Assembly: GCA_046295655.1 (NCBI GenBank)
Contig: JBKBMT010000042.1
Location: 1 to 24,349 of the forward strand
Source of the DNA: JBKBMT01 sp046295655
Lineage (GTDB): Bacteria; Pseudomonadota; Alphaproteobacteria; Rhodobacterales; Rhodobacteraceae
Length of the DNA stretch: 24,349 bases
Direction: 5' to 3'
In this document: positions 6,903 to 16,433 of the stretch, piece after piece
How positions within the stretch are numbered: the stretch's first letter is position 1
Layout of the letters: each line of letters starts with the position of its first letter
The notes under the pieces: model-generated
What the model saw: the letters and a program-made list of their open reading frames with translations, nothing else
Database searches by the model: none
Told to the model about the DNA's origin: nothing
Made by a program: the position numbers and the translations under genes

Positions 6903-7793
6903 TCAGGTGAACTCCCTCAGCTTGGCGAAGGCGGCCTGTCGGGTTGCGGCGAAGGCGATCGCCGCCGCAGCCGGCGGCAGCATCAGCGGCAGGAACCAGC
7001 CTGCGCCCGCAAAGCCGAGGCCGGTCAGGAAGCCGCCGGCCTCATCCGCCGATGGCAAGACGGCAACCGCGGCCATTCCGGCAAGCGTGCCCGCCGCAGC
7101 CCCGGTCAGCGCCCGGCGGGTGAAACGCCGCACGAAGGCCCCGGCGATGAAGCTGTCGCGCGCGCCTACGAGCCGAAGGACGCGTATCACCTGCGCATTC
7201 GCCGCCAGCGCCGCGTTCGCGGCGAGGATGATCATTGCGGCCATCGCCGTCCCGATCAGGCCAAGCGACAGGAGGCCGAGCAGCCGCAGCCGTTCGGCCG
7301 CGACGGTCAGTGGCCGGCGCCAGCGGGTATGGTCGTCGAACACCGCACCCGGCGCCTCGCCCGCCAGCCTCAGCCGGAGGCCCTGAACGTCAAGGCCGCT
7401 GCCGTCCTCGATCACCTCGACCAGCCGGGGCAGGCTGAGCTGTTCAAGCGGAAGGTCAGGGCCAAGCCACGGCTCCAGCAGCGCCTGCTGTTCCGCATCG
7501 TCAAGCACCCTTGCAACGGCCACACCCGGCGTCGTCGCCAGAACTTCGAGCACGAGGCGGGTCTGAAGGTCGATCTGATCCGCGGGGGCCGAGATGCGGA
7601 CCGTCGCGGTCCGGTCGAGCGCGGCTGACCACCGGTCGGCCAAGCGGCCCGTGGCAACCGACAGGGCCAGCGCGAATACCGCCAGAAACGCCATCGCCCC
7701 GGCCGTGAACGCGGTCAGCCACGCGATCGGACCGCTGGATGGCACCACCCGGTCGGAAGGGCCGTCGGTTGCGAACGGGCGCGGCAGCTTCAC
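6903..7793 (-). CDS. ftsX: Cell division protein FtsX (ABC transporter permease-like)
   Basis: A 296-residue inner-membrane protein, the transmembrane partner of FtsE. In studied bacteria FtsEX sits at the divisome and controls peptidoglycan hydrolases rather than importing a solute. I see a first hydrophobic segment near 23-47, a periplasmic domain of about 120 residues, then three more membrane segments including LLGLLSLGLIGTAMAAM, with VIRVLRLVGARDSFIAGAFVRRF, the typical FtsX cytoplasmic coupling region. The start is GTG at 7793, which overlaps the ftsE stop as GTGA with a G-rich ribosome-binding region inside ftsE; no in-frame ATG is available near the family start. The N terminus is short compared with E. 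coli FtsX, as is common in this order. Confidence 0.87.
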   Translation of the reverse strand: MKLPRPFATDGPSDRVVPSSGPIAWLTAFTAGAMAFLAVFALALSVATGRLADRWSAALDRTATVRISAPADQIDLQTRLVLEVLATTPGVAVARVLDDAEQQALLEPWLGPDLPLEQLSLPRLVEVIEDGSGLDVQGLRLRLAGEAPGAVFDDHTRWRRPLTVAAERLRLLGLLSLGLIGTAMAAMIILAANAALAANAQVIRVLRLVGARDSFIAGAFVRRFTRRALTGAAAGTLAGMAAVAVLPSADEAGGFLTGLGFAGAGWFLPLMLPPAAAAIAFAATRQAAFAKLREFT

Positions 7794-8461
7794 AGATCGG
7801 CCCCCGCAAGTTGCACCTGACGGTTCGCGATCCGTAGCACCCGCGCCGCGACCTGTCCCTTGGCCGCCCGGATCAGGTTCATGTCGTGGGTCGCGACCAG
7901 CACCGTCTTGCCCATCCGGTTCAGTTCCACGAACAGGGTCAGCAGCCGGAGCGACATGTCCCAGTCCACGTTGCCGGTCGGCTCGTCCGCGATGATGATC
8001 TCGGGCGCAGTCATCACCGCGCGGGCCACGGCCGCGCGCTGGCGCTCGCCCCCCGAAAGCTGCGGCGGCAGCGCATCGGCAAGCGGACGCAACCCCACCC
8101 AGGACAGAAGATCGGTCAGATCCTCCGGCGGAACAGGACGGCCCGAGACCGAAAGCGGCAGGGCGACATTCGCCGCAAGCGGGAGGTGGTCCAGAAACTG
8201 GCAGTCCTGATGCACCACGCCGATGCGGTTGCGGATCCGCGCGACATCGTCCCGGCCAAGGCTGCGCACCTCGCGGTCGAACAGCGTGAGTCGCCCGGCG
8301 GTCGGAAGAAGCTCGCCGTAGCACAGCTTGAGGAAGGTCGTCTTGCCCGAGCCGGAAGGCCCGGTGAGAAAGTGGAACGACCCCGGCGACAGGGTCAGCG
8401 TCATCCCCGAAAGCAGATCGCCCCCGCCGTAACTGTAGGCCACGCTTTCGAATACGATCAC
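7790..8461 (-). CDS. ftsE: Cell division ATP-binding protein FtsE
   Basis: A 223-residue ABC ATPase, standard FtsE length, which with FtsX links ATP hydrolysis to septal peptidoglycan remodelling. Visible motifs are Walker A GPSGSGKT (34-41), the Q-loop region HQDCQFLDHLPLAANVALPL, the signature LSGGERQR, Walker B IIIADEPTGNVD and the switch histidine ATHDMNLI. I chose GTG at 8461 because the protein then starts VIVFESVAYSYGGG, aligning with the usual MI-type start, and GGGGGCGG lies just upstream. An ATG at 8563 would add 34 residues that do not look like the family and would run across the operator-like repeat at 8515-8543. It is first in the ftsE-ftsX-plsC operon and divergent from the zinc-ribbon gene. 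Confidence 0.92.
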   Translation of the reverse strand: MIVFESVAYSYGGGDLLSGMTLTLSPGSFHFLTGPSGSGKTTFLKLCYGELLPTAGRLTLFDREVRSLGRDDVARIRNRIGVVHQDCQFLDHLPLAANVALPLSVSGRPVPPEDLTDLLSWVGLRPLADALPPQLSGGERQRAAVARAVMTAPEIIIADEPTGNVDWDMSLRLLTLFVELNRMGKTVLVATHDMNLIRAAKGQVAARVLRIANRQVQLAGADL

Positions 8462-8514
8462 CTGCCGCCCCCAGGCCCCCGAATCGGCGCTGCAATGTGG
8501 CGCGACGGCCAGCA

Positions 8515-8543
8515 TGTTGCAATCGGGCATCGCCATTGCAACA
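8515..8543. promoter_or_regulatory. Perfect inverted repeat TGTTGCAAT-N11-ATTGCAACA
   Basis: Nine-base arms at 8515-8523 and 8535-8543 are exact reverse complements. Their centres are 20 bases apart, about two helical turns. The repeat sits in the 167-base divergent region between ftsE and the zinc-ribbon gene, 54 bases from the ftsE start codon, and is the strongest operator candidate there. I do not know the cognate regulator. Confidence 0.55.
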
Positions 8544-8590
8544 CTAAGACTAGAAGAAACCACGGCCAGTTGCTACAAGATCAAGCGGGG

Positions 8591-8622
8591 CCCCTGCCGT
8601 CTGTGGCAGGATCTTTCAGGGG
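8591..8622 (+). promoter_or_regulatory. Leader hairpins before the zinc-ribbon gene
   Basis: CCTGCC (8593-8598) pairs with GGCAGG (8605-8610), followed by ATCTTTC, resembling a weak terminator. Alternatively CCCCTG (8591-8596) pairs with CAGGGG (8617-8622), which contains the ribosome-binding site of the gene at 8629. The two pairings are mutually exclusive. No folding was computed. Confidence 0.25.
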
Positions 8623-8628
8623 TGGGCC

Positions 8629-9471
8629 ATGCGGATCGGCTGTCCGAATTGCGACGCCCAGTACGAAGTGCCGGACAGCGCGATCCCCCCGGAGGGGCGC
8701 GATGTCCAGTGTTCGAACTGTGGGCATGTCTGGTTCCAGCGCCCGGCCGGGCACGAACCCGCGCACGAACCGGAGCCGGCCCCGGAGGATTTCGGAACCG
8801 AGGATGCGACGGAAGAAGCCGACGAATGGTCGGAGATCCTGACGGAAGAACCGGAGGCGGCGGACGAGCACGAGCAGGAGCGCGAGGACGAAACGGCGCC
8901 GGCGGCCGAACCTTCCGTACCCCGGCGTCCGCTGGACGACGCGTTGCTTGCGATCCTGAAGGAAGAGGCCGAGCGGGAGACAAAGGAACGCGAGGCCGAG
9001 GCAGCACGGGCAAGGATGCGCGCGGTCGAGACACAGCCCGATCTCGGACTGTCCCCGGGCCCTTCCCCCATGACCGGTCAGCGGACGCAGGCCGCCGCCG
9101 ATGCCGAGGATACCGCCCAAGAGCTTGCCGCCCCCCGCAGCCACCGGCGCGAGGCCTTCCCCGACATCGAGCAGATCAACTCGACCCTGCGGGCGAGCGA
9201 CGAGGCACGACCCGGCGACGACAGCGACGACTTCATCCTGCCCGAGACCCAGCGTCAGCGCGGCCGCGGGTTCCGCCGCGGCTTCCTGACGGTGGTTGCC
9301 ATCGCGGCACTGGTCGCGGTCCTCTATGTCCTGGCGGCGCGCATCTCGGCCAGCTATCCGCAGGCAGCCCCGGCCATGCAGGCCTATGTCGCCGCGGTCG
9401 ATTCCGGGCGTCGCGTCGTGGATCGGGCCGTGAACGGGGCAATGGCCTTTATCGGGTCGCAGTCCGACTGA
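8629..9471 (+). CDS. Zinc-ribbon membrane protein of unknown function
   Basis: A 280-residue protein beginning with a zinc ribbon of the MJ0042 type: C5-x2-C8 and C28-x2-C31 with NCGHVW after the second pair. A long acidic, Glu/Pro-rich and probably disordered stretch follows (about 40-210), then one hydrophobic segment near 218-239 and a C-terminal tail of about 40 residues that would face the periplasm. The zinc ribbon is therefore cytoplasmic if the membrane segment is inserted normally. Proteins of this design are widespread in alphaproteobacteria without a known role; a tie to FtsEX is suggested only by the divergent arrangement. AGGGGTGGG precedes the ATG. Only the ribbon and the membrane segment are likely to be conserved. 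Confidence 0.8.
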   Translation: MRIGCPNCDAQYEVPDSAIPPEGRDVQCSNCGHVWFQRPAGHEPAHEPEPAPEDFGTEDATEEADEWSEILTEEPEAADEHEQEREDETAPAAEPSVPRRPLDDALLAILKEEAERETKEREAEAARARMRAVETQPDLGLSPGPSPMTGQRTQAAADAEDTAQELAAPRSHRREAFPDIEQINSTLRASDEARPGDDSDDFILPETQRQRGRGFRRGFLTVVAIAALVAVLYVLAARISASYPQAAPAMQAYVAAVDSGRRVVDRAVNGAMAFIGSQSD

Positions 9472-9496
9472 CGGCCGGAACCGCGCGCCGGAGACA

Positions 9497-12007
9497 TCAG
9501 AACTGGTCAAGCAGGCGGCGAATGTAGTCGCGTTCCTGCGCACTGCGCTCCTGTTCGCCCGACCTGCGGCGCAACTCTTCCAGCAGATCCTGCGCCCGGC
9601 GATAGACGTCATCGCCCTGAAGCATGTTCTGGTCGGTGCCGATGCGGCCGGTCTGACCCTGTTCGCGCCCCAGCGGATCGCGCTGGCCGCGCGGATCGGC
9701 CTGACCGAAGTCGCGACGCTCCGCCCCGCCGTCCTGCCGCCGCTGGTCCTCTGCCAGAGCTTCGCCCAGTTCGCGCATCCCTTCCCGCAGGGCGTCCATC
9801 GCCTCGGCCTGCCGGTCGAGCGCGCCGGGCAGATCCTCCTCGCGCAGCGCTTCCTCGGCGTCGCGCATGGCGCGACCGGCACGGTCGAGCTGGCGGCGTG
9901 CATTCTCGCCACGTTCGGTGCCCTGTCCCGGCAGATCGCGCCGCCCGAGCTCTCCCAGCCGGTCCCGCAGTTCGCGCTGCCGGTCGGCAAGGCTCCGACC
10001 GTCGCCACCGCCCTCGCCCTGCTGCGCCTCGCCCTGATCGCGACCCTCCTGGCCGGGCCGGCCCTGATCGCGTCCGCCGGGGTTGAACTGTTCCTGCAGT
10101 TCCCGGAACGCCTCGTCCGACAGACCGCGCTGGTCGCGCAGCGTCTCGGCCAGATCGCGCATCGCCTGCTGGCCCTCTCCCTGGCCCTGTCCGCCGGGGC
10201 CTTGGGTGACCTGCATGTTCTCCATCAGCTGGCGCAGCATCTCCATCAGCTCGGCCGCCTCGGCCATCCGGCCCTGTTCCATCAGTTCCTGCAACCGGTC
10301 CAGAAGTTCCTGCAGCTGGTTGCCGGACATCTGCATCCCGTCGAGGTCGGACATCTGCTGGTCGGGGTTGCGCTCGGCCTCCTCGGCAAGCTGGCGCATG
10401 TAGTTGTCCAGCGCGTCTCGCAGCTCCTGCATCAGTTCGGCGATCTCGGAGTCCGAGGCACCGTTGCGCATTGCCTCGTCAAGCCGATCCTGCGCGCGCC
10501 GCAGCCGCTCCAGCGCGGAGGCGAGGTCTCCCTGCTCCACCATCAGCGCGATTTCCCAAAGCACCTCGGCCAGTTCATCGCGCACTTCGGGCGACAGCGC
10601 CGGGGTCATCTCGGCCTCCAGCCGGCGCAACGCCACGCGCAACCGCAGGAAGGCGCGTTCGTTGCGGATGAAGCCTTCGGGCCTGTGCGTCACCGCGCGC
10701 AGCACCTGGGCCGTGCGCGGCGCATTCGCGGCGGTCCAGAGAAGATCGCGGCGGGCCTCGGCAATGGCCGCAGCCAGCGGATCGAAGAAGCGTTTGCCGG
10801 GCAGTTCGATCGCCAGCGACGGCGACAGTCCGATCTGCGCCGCCGCATCCTGCGCTTCGAGATGAACGGTGACCGGCAGGTTGGCGAAGGGATGTTTCGA
10901 CAGGTCGTCCAGCAACGTCTCGGCGATGGCGGTCCGATCGCCGCGAAACGGCAGCGGCAGGTCCAGAAGCACCGCGTCACGCGGCTCGGGTTCGGCAGCG
11001 AGCCCGTGACGGCGATCCACGGCCGGCAGATTCAGAGCGATCCGCGCCTGGCCTGCAACGACGCCGTAGTCGTCCGTCGCCTCGAAAGGCAGTTTCATCC
11101 TGCCGTCCGCCTCGCGCGAGACGGCGTCGGTGGCCGAGATCGTCGGCGGAAGGTCGCGGATCACGGCAACGTCCCAGCTGCGACCGCCAGGGCCTTCGAT
11201 GGCGATCCGGCCATTCTGTTCCACCAGAAACTCGCCGCCCGGCGCACCGGTCCCGTCCAGCGGCCCGGCCGACACGCTTTCGCTGACCGAAAGCCCGCCG
11301 TCGCCGTAGAAGCGCAGCACAACGCGGCTGCCCTGGGGCACCTCGAGACCGGCCTGGGCGATGTCGTTGAGATACATCGCCGGCCGGCCGGTGTAGGCCG
11401 GCGGCCGGATCCAGCCTTCCCAGACCGGGCCGGCCGCCAGCGCCTGCGCCCCGCCGGGCAGGATCGGAACCGCGGTGCCGATGCGGGCCAGGCTGCCGAA
11501 CAGGAGCCCGACCGCAAAGACGGTCAGGGCGATGTAACGCAGGGCATAGGGATCGCGGTCGGCGATGCGGAGGTCGGGTGCCGGCGCACGCGCCTTCGAT
11601 GCCCGTTCGGCCATGCGCGCCTGATGGACCGCCCAGACCGCGGAACTGTCCGGGTCGGCGGAACCGACCGCCACGCTGTCGCGAAGTGCGGCAAGCGGAC
11701 GTCCGGGCAGGGTGGCGTCGAGCCGCGCCAACGCCTCGTCGCGCGAGGGAATGCGGAAGCGCCGCAGCCCGAGACCGAGGTATACCAGCGCGGCAAGCGC
11801 GGCGACCGCGCCCAGCAGTGCCAGCCACGGTCCAGGGATGAACTCCGCCAGACCGAGGGACAGGATCGCGACCACGGCGAAGGCGATGGTCCAGAGCGGC
11901 CAGAAGGCGCGGACGGCCCGTTCAGCCACCAGTCCTGCCCGGGTCAGCGCAACCTGGCGGCGCAGCCGGTAGAATGTCGCGTTCCCTGTCCGGTCGTGAT
12001 TGTTCAT
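9497..12007 (-). CDS. TIGR02302/DUF4175 family large membrane protein
   Basis: An 836-residue protein of the alphaproteobacterial TIGR02302 (DUF4175) family, function unknown. It has two close hydrophobic segments near 33-80 and a third near 155-178, then a periplasmic-looking beta-rich middle (WEGWIRPPAYTGRPAMYL, FEATDDYGVVAGQARIAL). The C-terminal third, from about residue 500, is of low complexity, rich in Glu, Gln, Arg and Asp, with long predicted helical runs (LQELLDRLQELMEQGRMAEA) and Gly-Gln stretches (GQGQGEGQQ, GRDQGRPGQEGRDQG). The ATG at 12007 overlaps the lysA stop (TGATG), with GGGCAGGG upstream, so translation is coupled to lysA; a start 12 codons earlier is possible but would lie inside lysA. 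It is the last gene of the argH operon. Confidence 0.88.
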   Translation of the reverse strand: MNNHDRTGNATFYRLRRQVALTRAGLVAERAVRAFWPLWTIAFAVVAILSLGLAEFIPGPWLALLGAVAALAALVYLGLGLRRFRIPSRDEALARLDATLPGRPLAALRDSVAVGSADPDSSAVWAVHQARMAERASKARAPAPDLRIADRDPYALRYIALTVFAVGLLFGSLARIGTAVPILPGGAQALAAGPVWEGWIRPPAYTGRPAMYLNDIAQAGLEVPQGSRVVLRFYGDGGLSVSESVSAGPLDGTGAPGGEFLVEQNGRIAIEGPGGRSWDVAVIRDLPPTISATDAVSREADGRMKLPFEATDDYGVVAGQARIALNLPAVDRRHGLAAEPEPRDAVLLDLPLPFRGDRTAIAETLLDDLSKHPFANLPVTVHLEAQDAAAQIGLSPSLAIELPGKRFFDPLAAAIAEARRDLLWTAANAPRTAQVLRAVTHRPEGFIRNERAFLRLRVALRRLEAEMTPALSPEVRDELAEVLWEIALMVEQGDLASALERLRRAQDRLDEAMRNGASDSEIAELMQELRDALDNYMRQLAEEAERNPDQQMSDLDGMQMSGNQLQELLDRLQELMEQGRMAEAAELMEMLRQLMENMQVTQGPGGQGQGEGQQAMRDLAETLRDQRGLSDEAFRELQEQFNPGGRDQGRPGQEGRDQGEAQQGEGGGDGRSLADRQRELRDRLGELGRRDLPGQGTERGENARRQLDRAGRAMRDAEEALREEDLPGALDRQAEAMDALREGMRELGEALAEDQRRQDGGAERRDFGQADPRGQRDPLGREQGQTGRIGTDQNMLQGDDVYRRAQDLLEELRRRSGEQERSAQERDYIRRLLDQF

Positions 12008-13299
12008 CAGCCCTGCCCGGCGCTGAACGAGGAGTCCAGCCATGCAGGCATGGTATCGCGGGCAAGCATTTCGTCAAACGTCGGCCGCGCCCGTATGACC
12101 GCAAAGTGATCGCCCCGCACCAGAACCTCGGGGACCAGGGGGCGCGAATTGTATTCCGACGCCATCACGGCCCCGTAAGCGCCCGCCGAGCGGAAAGCGA
12201 CCAGATCGCCCTCGTCCAGCGGGGGCATCGGCCGGGCACGGGCGAAGGTATCGCCGGTCTCGCAGACCGGGCCGACGATGTCGAACGGCGCGGTCGCGCT
12301 GCCCGGCGCAGGTTCGCGCACCGCGACGATGTCGTGATGCGCGTCATACATCGCCGGGCGGACCAGGTCATTCATCGCCGCATCGAGGATCAGGAAGTCG
12401 CGCCCCGCCCCGTGCTTGACGTAGATCACCGAGGCCACCAGCAGCCCCGCGTTGCCGGCGATCAGCCGCCCCGGCTCGATCTCGATCTCGCAGCCGAGAT
12501 GGCCGAGCGTCCGGTGGATCATCGCGCCGTATTCGGACGGCAACGGCGGCACCTCGTTCGACCGGGTGTAGGGGATGCCCAGACCGCCGCCCAGGTCCAG
12601 CCGCTCGATCCGATGACCCTCGGCGCGCAGCACCCCGGCAAGCTCTGCCACCTTGCGATAGGCGGCCTCGAACGGGGCGAGGTCGGTCAGCTGGCTGCCG
12701 ATATGCACGTCGATGCCGACAACCTGCAGCCCCGGCAGGCGCGCGGCCTCGGCATAGACCGCGCGAGCCCGGTCGATAGGGATGCCGAACTTGTTCTCGG
12801 ACTTGCCGGTCGCGATCTTGGCGTGGGTCCGGGCATCCACATCGGGGTTGATGCGAAGGGCGACCGGCGCCACCCGCCCCAGCGCCCGTGCCACCTCGGA
12901 CAACGCCCGCATCTCGGGCTCGGATTCCACGTTGAACTGCCGGATGCCGCCCTCCAGCGCAGTGCGCATCTCGGCCCGGGTCTTGCCGACGCCAGAGAAC
13001 ACGATGCGTTCGCCCGGCACGCCGGCGGCCCGCGCGCGCCGGTATTCGCCCTCGCTGACCACATCCATCCCGGCGCCGAGGTCGCCCAGAAGCCGCAGCA
13101 CGGCAATGTTCGACAGCGCCTTGACCGCAAAGCAGACGAGATGCGGCAGCGGCGCCAGCGCCTCGGTGAACAGATGGTAATGGCGGGTCAGGGTCGCCGT
13201 CGAATAGACATAGAAGGGCGTGCCCACTGCCGCGGCAATGTCCGTCAGCGGCACGTCCTCGGCGTGCAAAACCCCGTCGCGGTAGAGGAAGTGATCCAT
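12007..13299 (-). CDS. lysA: Diaminopimelate decarboxylase
   Basis: A 430-residue fold-type III PLP enzyme that decarboxylates meso-diaminopimelate to L-lysine, the last step of lysine synthesis. Motifs include the PLP-lysine K60 in CFAVKALSN, NVESEPEMRAL (123-133), RINPDVDARTHAKIATG with SENKFG near 168-172, H199 in VHIGSQL, the phosphate-binding GGGLG at 237-241, EPGR at 275-278, and the active-site C346-E347 in VCETGD contributed across the dimer. ATG at 13299 gives the normal family start MDHFLYRDGVLHAEDV; the ribosome-binding site (CGGGGC) is weak. It lies between the DUF2834 gene and the TIGR02302 gene, with which it overlaps by one base, in the argH operon. Confidence 0.96.
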   Translation of the reverse strand: MDHFLYRDGVLHAEDVPLTDIAAAVGTPFYVYSTATLTRHYHLFTEALAPLPHLVCFAVKALSNIAVLRLLGDLGAGMDVVSEGEYRRARAAGVPGERIVFSGVGKTRAEMRTALEGGIRQFNVESEPEMRALSEVARALGRVAPVALRINPDVDARTHAKIATGKSENKFGIPIDRARAVYAEAARLPGLQVVGIDVHIGSQLTDLAPFEAAYRKVAELAGVLRAEGHRIERLDLGGGLGIPYTRSNEVPPLPSEYGAMIHRTLGHLGCEIEIEPGRLIAGNAGLLVASVIYVKHGAGRDFLILDAAMNDLVRPAMYDAHHDIVAVREPAPGSATAPFDIVGPVCETGDTFARARPMPPLDEGDLVAFRSAGAYGAVMASEYNSRPLVPEVLVRGDHFAVIRARPTFDEMLARDTMPAWLDSSFSAGQG

Positions 13300-13351
13300 C
13301 GAAGCCCCGTTGCGCGCCCCGCCTAGATAGCAGAGGGCCGCCGCCGCGCAA

Positions 13352-13669
13352 TCAGCGCACGGGGCGGGAGCGCAGGAAAAGATACAGCGGCAGCCCGCAG
13401 GAAACACCGATCATGTAGGTCGCGGGAATCGCCAGCAGGGCCTCCCAGTTCCGGCGCACCACGGTCTCGGCGATGATCCAGACCGTCAGCGTGATGGCCG
13501 CGATCGTCAGGTCCCAGGTCAGACCGGTGGTCGAGGCGTTGACGTACCAGGCGTCGATCAGGCCCGACAGCCCGGTGCCTGTCTCGCGCATGTGGGTCAC
13601 GAACCAGTACATCGGATGCACCGCGCCCCAGACGGCGAGCGCAAGCCAGACATAGCGCAGGGGGGTCAT
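13352..13669 (-). CDS. DUF2834 family small membrane protein
   Basis: A 105-residue protein with three hydrophobic segments (about 4-22, 48-66 and 76-95) and the family-type features WGAVHPMYWFVTHM, DAWYVNASTTGLTWDLTIAA and LLAIPATYMIGVSCGLPLYLFLRSR. I assign it to DUF2834, small bacterial membrane proteins of unknown function. The ATG at 13669 is preceded by GGAGG at ideal spacing. It lies 65 bases downstream of the small lipoprotein gene and 52 bases upstream of lysA in the same direction, so it is part of the argH-lysA operon. Nothing in the sequence suggests a direct role in amino-acid synthesis. Confidence 0.82.
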   Translation of the reverse strand: MTPLRYVWLALAVWGAVHPMYWFVTHMRETGTGLSGLIDAWYVNASTTGLTWDLTIAAITLTVWIIAETVVRRNWEALLAIPATYMIGVSCGLPLYLFLRSRPVR

Positions 13670-13679
13670 GCAGGGCCTC

Positions 13680-13696
13680 CGGGCGGATATCGCCCG
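13680..13696 (-). promoter_or_regulatory. Short hairpin before DUF2834 gene
   Basis: CGGGCG and CGCCCG, six-base arms around a five-base loop, lie just upstream of the GGAGG ribosome-binding site. It could tune translation or stabilise an RNA end, or be chance. Confidence 0.25.
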
Positions 13697-13734
13697 CACA
13701 TCCTAGCCCGCGCGGCCGGGACGGAAAGGGCCGG

Positions 13735-13904
13735 TCAGTGCCATTCCCTGACGATACCGAACCGCGCCTCGCCCGAGACGCGAACGCCGGGTGGGTCGTT
13801 CGCCGGGGCAAGCGGCGCGAGGCCGGCACGGGTCGGCGCCTCGGGCGGGCCATCCGCACCGCAGGCAGCCAGCAGCGTCAGCGTTGCAATGAGGGCAACC
13901 GACT

Positions 13905-13908
<4 letters not shown>
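13735..13908 (-). CDS. Small lipoprotein (57 residues)
   Basis: A 57-residue precursor with a lipoprotein signal: MKSVALIATLTLLAACGADG, in which LAAC is a good lipobox and the cysteine at position 16 would be lipidated. The mature part is only about 42 residues, Pro/Ala-rich, ending GVRVSGEARFGIVREWH. Such tiny lipoproteins are commonly encoded after argH in Rhodobacterales, as far as I recall, and may be anchors with no enzymatic role. The ATG overlaps the argH stop (ATGA at 13905-13908) and AAGGAG lies nine bases upstream within argH, so coupling is clear. The function is unknown. Confidence 0.75.
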
Positions 13909-15303
<1,395 letters not shown>

Positions 15304-15305
<2 letters not shown>

Positions 15306-15858
15306 GGCGATCCTGCGCGGCTTGTGTCTTGTGGCGCTCGTCTACACCTTGGGGGGATCGGGCGCAAATGCCGCCGACCTGTCGACCCTGCGCGAGGGCG
15401 AGATGCGTCGGCTTGCCGTGCATTCCGCCCCGGTCGCCGTGTCGGCGATCGCCTTCACCGATCCGGCGGGAGCCGAGCACCGGCTGGCAGACTGGCAGGG
15501 CCGTGTGGTCGTCCTGAATTTCTGGGCAACCTGGTGCGCGCCCTGCCGCGAGGAGATGCCGGCGCTCGACGCGCTGTCGGCCGCGATGGACCCGGCCGAC
15601 GTGGTGGTGCTGCCGGTTGCGACCGGGCGCAACGCGGTGCCCGCCATCGAACGCTTCTTCGCCGAGGTCGGGGTGGAGAACCTGCCGATCCTCCTCGATG
15701 CCCGGTCGCGGCTCGCGCGGGACATGGGCGTGGTCGGACTGCCGGTGACCGTGGTGATCGACCGCGAGGGCCGCGAGGTCGCGCGGTTGAGCGGCGAGGC
15801 AGACTGGAACGCACCCGAGACACACCGCCTGCTGAGGGCGCTGGCCGGCAGCGACTGA
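15304..15858 (+). CDS. TlpA-like periplasmic thiol-disulfide oxidoreductase
   Basis: A 184-residue thioredoxin-fold protein of the TlpA/ResA/CcmG group. It has an N-terminal export signal (hydrophobic run ILRGLCLVALVYTLGGSG, likely cleavage after ANA at 21-23), then the redox motif WCAPC with C78 and C81 in VVLNFWATWCAPCREEMP, and a cis-proline region GLPVTVVIDREG near the C terminus. Related proteins reduce disulfides in the periplasm, for example in cytochrome c or cytochrome oxidase assembly. Which target this one has cannot be read from the sequence. GGAGGTG lies eight bases before the ATG. It is divergent from argH with overlapping start codons, and convergent with tag, whose stop is six bases away. 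Confidence 0.88.
15339..15367 (-). promoter_or_regulatory. Candidate argH promoter inside the divergent gene
   Basis: On the minus strand TTGCGC (15367-15362) and TAGACG (15344-15339) are 17 bases apart, which would give a leader of about 27 bases including the argH ribosome-binding site. It lies inside the signal-peptide coding region of the thioredoxin gene. The -10 match is modest. Confidence 0.35.
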
Positions 15859-15863
15859 GACGG

Positions 15864-16433
15864 TCAGGCCAGCGCCGCGACCTCGGCGTGGCGCGGACAG
15901 GTCACGATGTGGTCGTTGACCATTCCGGTCGCCTGCATGACCGCATAGACGATGGTCGGGCCGCAGAACCGGAAGCCCTCGGCGCGGAGCGCCTTCGAGA
16001 TGCGCCGCGACAGGTCGGTTTCCGGCGGAACCTCCGACATCGCCCGGAACCGATTGGTGATGACCCGACCATCGGTGAAACCCCACCAGAAAGCGGCGAA
16101 GGGCTGACGTTCCTCCAGACGCAGAAGGGCACGGGCGTTGCCGATGGTCGCCTCGATCTTGCCGCGGTGGCGCACGATACCGGGATCGGCCAGAAGCCGT
16201 GCCACCTCGGCCTCGCCCCAGCTGGCGACAACCGCCGGATCGAAGCCTGCAAAGGCGCGTCGGAATGCCTCGCGCTTGCGCAGTATGGTGATCCAGGACA
16301 GCCCGGCCTGGAATCCGTCGAGGATCAGCTTTTCCCACAGCGCGCGGCTGTCGCGCTCGGGCACAGCCCATTCGGTGTCGTGATAGGCGACGTAAAGCGG
16401 ATCGGTTCCGCACCAGCTGCATCGCGCGCCCAT
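15864..16433 (-). CDS. tag: DNA-3-methyladenine glycosylase I
   Basis: A 189-residue cytoplasmic base-excision repair enzyme that removes 3-methyladenine from alkylated DNA. The zinc-binding residues match E. coli Tag: C5, H18, H175 and C179 (NDHIVTCPRH). The helix-hairpin-helix family sequences CSWCGTDPLYVAYHDTEWAVP, DGFQAGLSWITILRKRE, and RFCGPTIVYAVMQATGMVNDH are clear. At the position of the E. coli catalytic/recognition glutamate E38 this protein has aspartate (D39 in LILDGFQAGLSW), a conservative change that I believe is common in alphaproteobacteria. The ATG at 16433 has a G-run (GGGGGG) upstream. It is divergent from the EAL gene; a TAGAAT at 16482-16477 may be its -10. Confidence 0.95.
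   Translation of the reverse strand: MGARCSWCGTDPLYVAYHDTEWAVPERDSRALWEKLILDGFQAGLSWITILRKREAFRRAFAGFDPAVVASWGEAEVARLLADPGIVRHRGKIEATIGNARALLRLEERQPFAAFWWGFTDGRVITNRFRAMSEVPPETDLSRRISKALRAEGFRFCGPTIVYAVMQATGMVNDHIVTCPRHAEVAALA

Noticed and set aside
9500..10340. Dense near-repeats in the low-complexity end of the TIGR02302 gene
   Set aside because: They reflect codons of Glu/Gln/Gly/Arg-rich protein sequence and have no constant unit length or spacer, so they are neither a CRISPR array nor a true tandem repeat.
10202..12109. 635-codon open frame on the plus strand opposite the TIGR02302 gene
   Set aside because: Antisense shadow of a confidently assigned gene, with low-complexity Arg/Gln/His composition.
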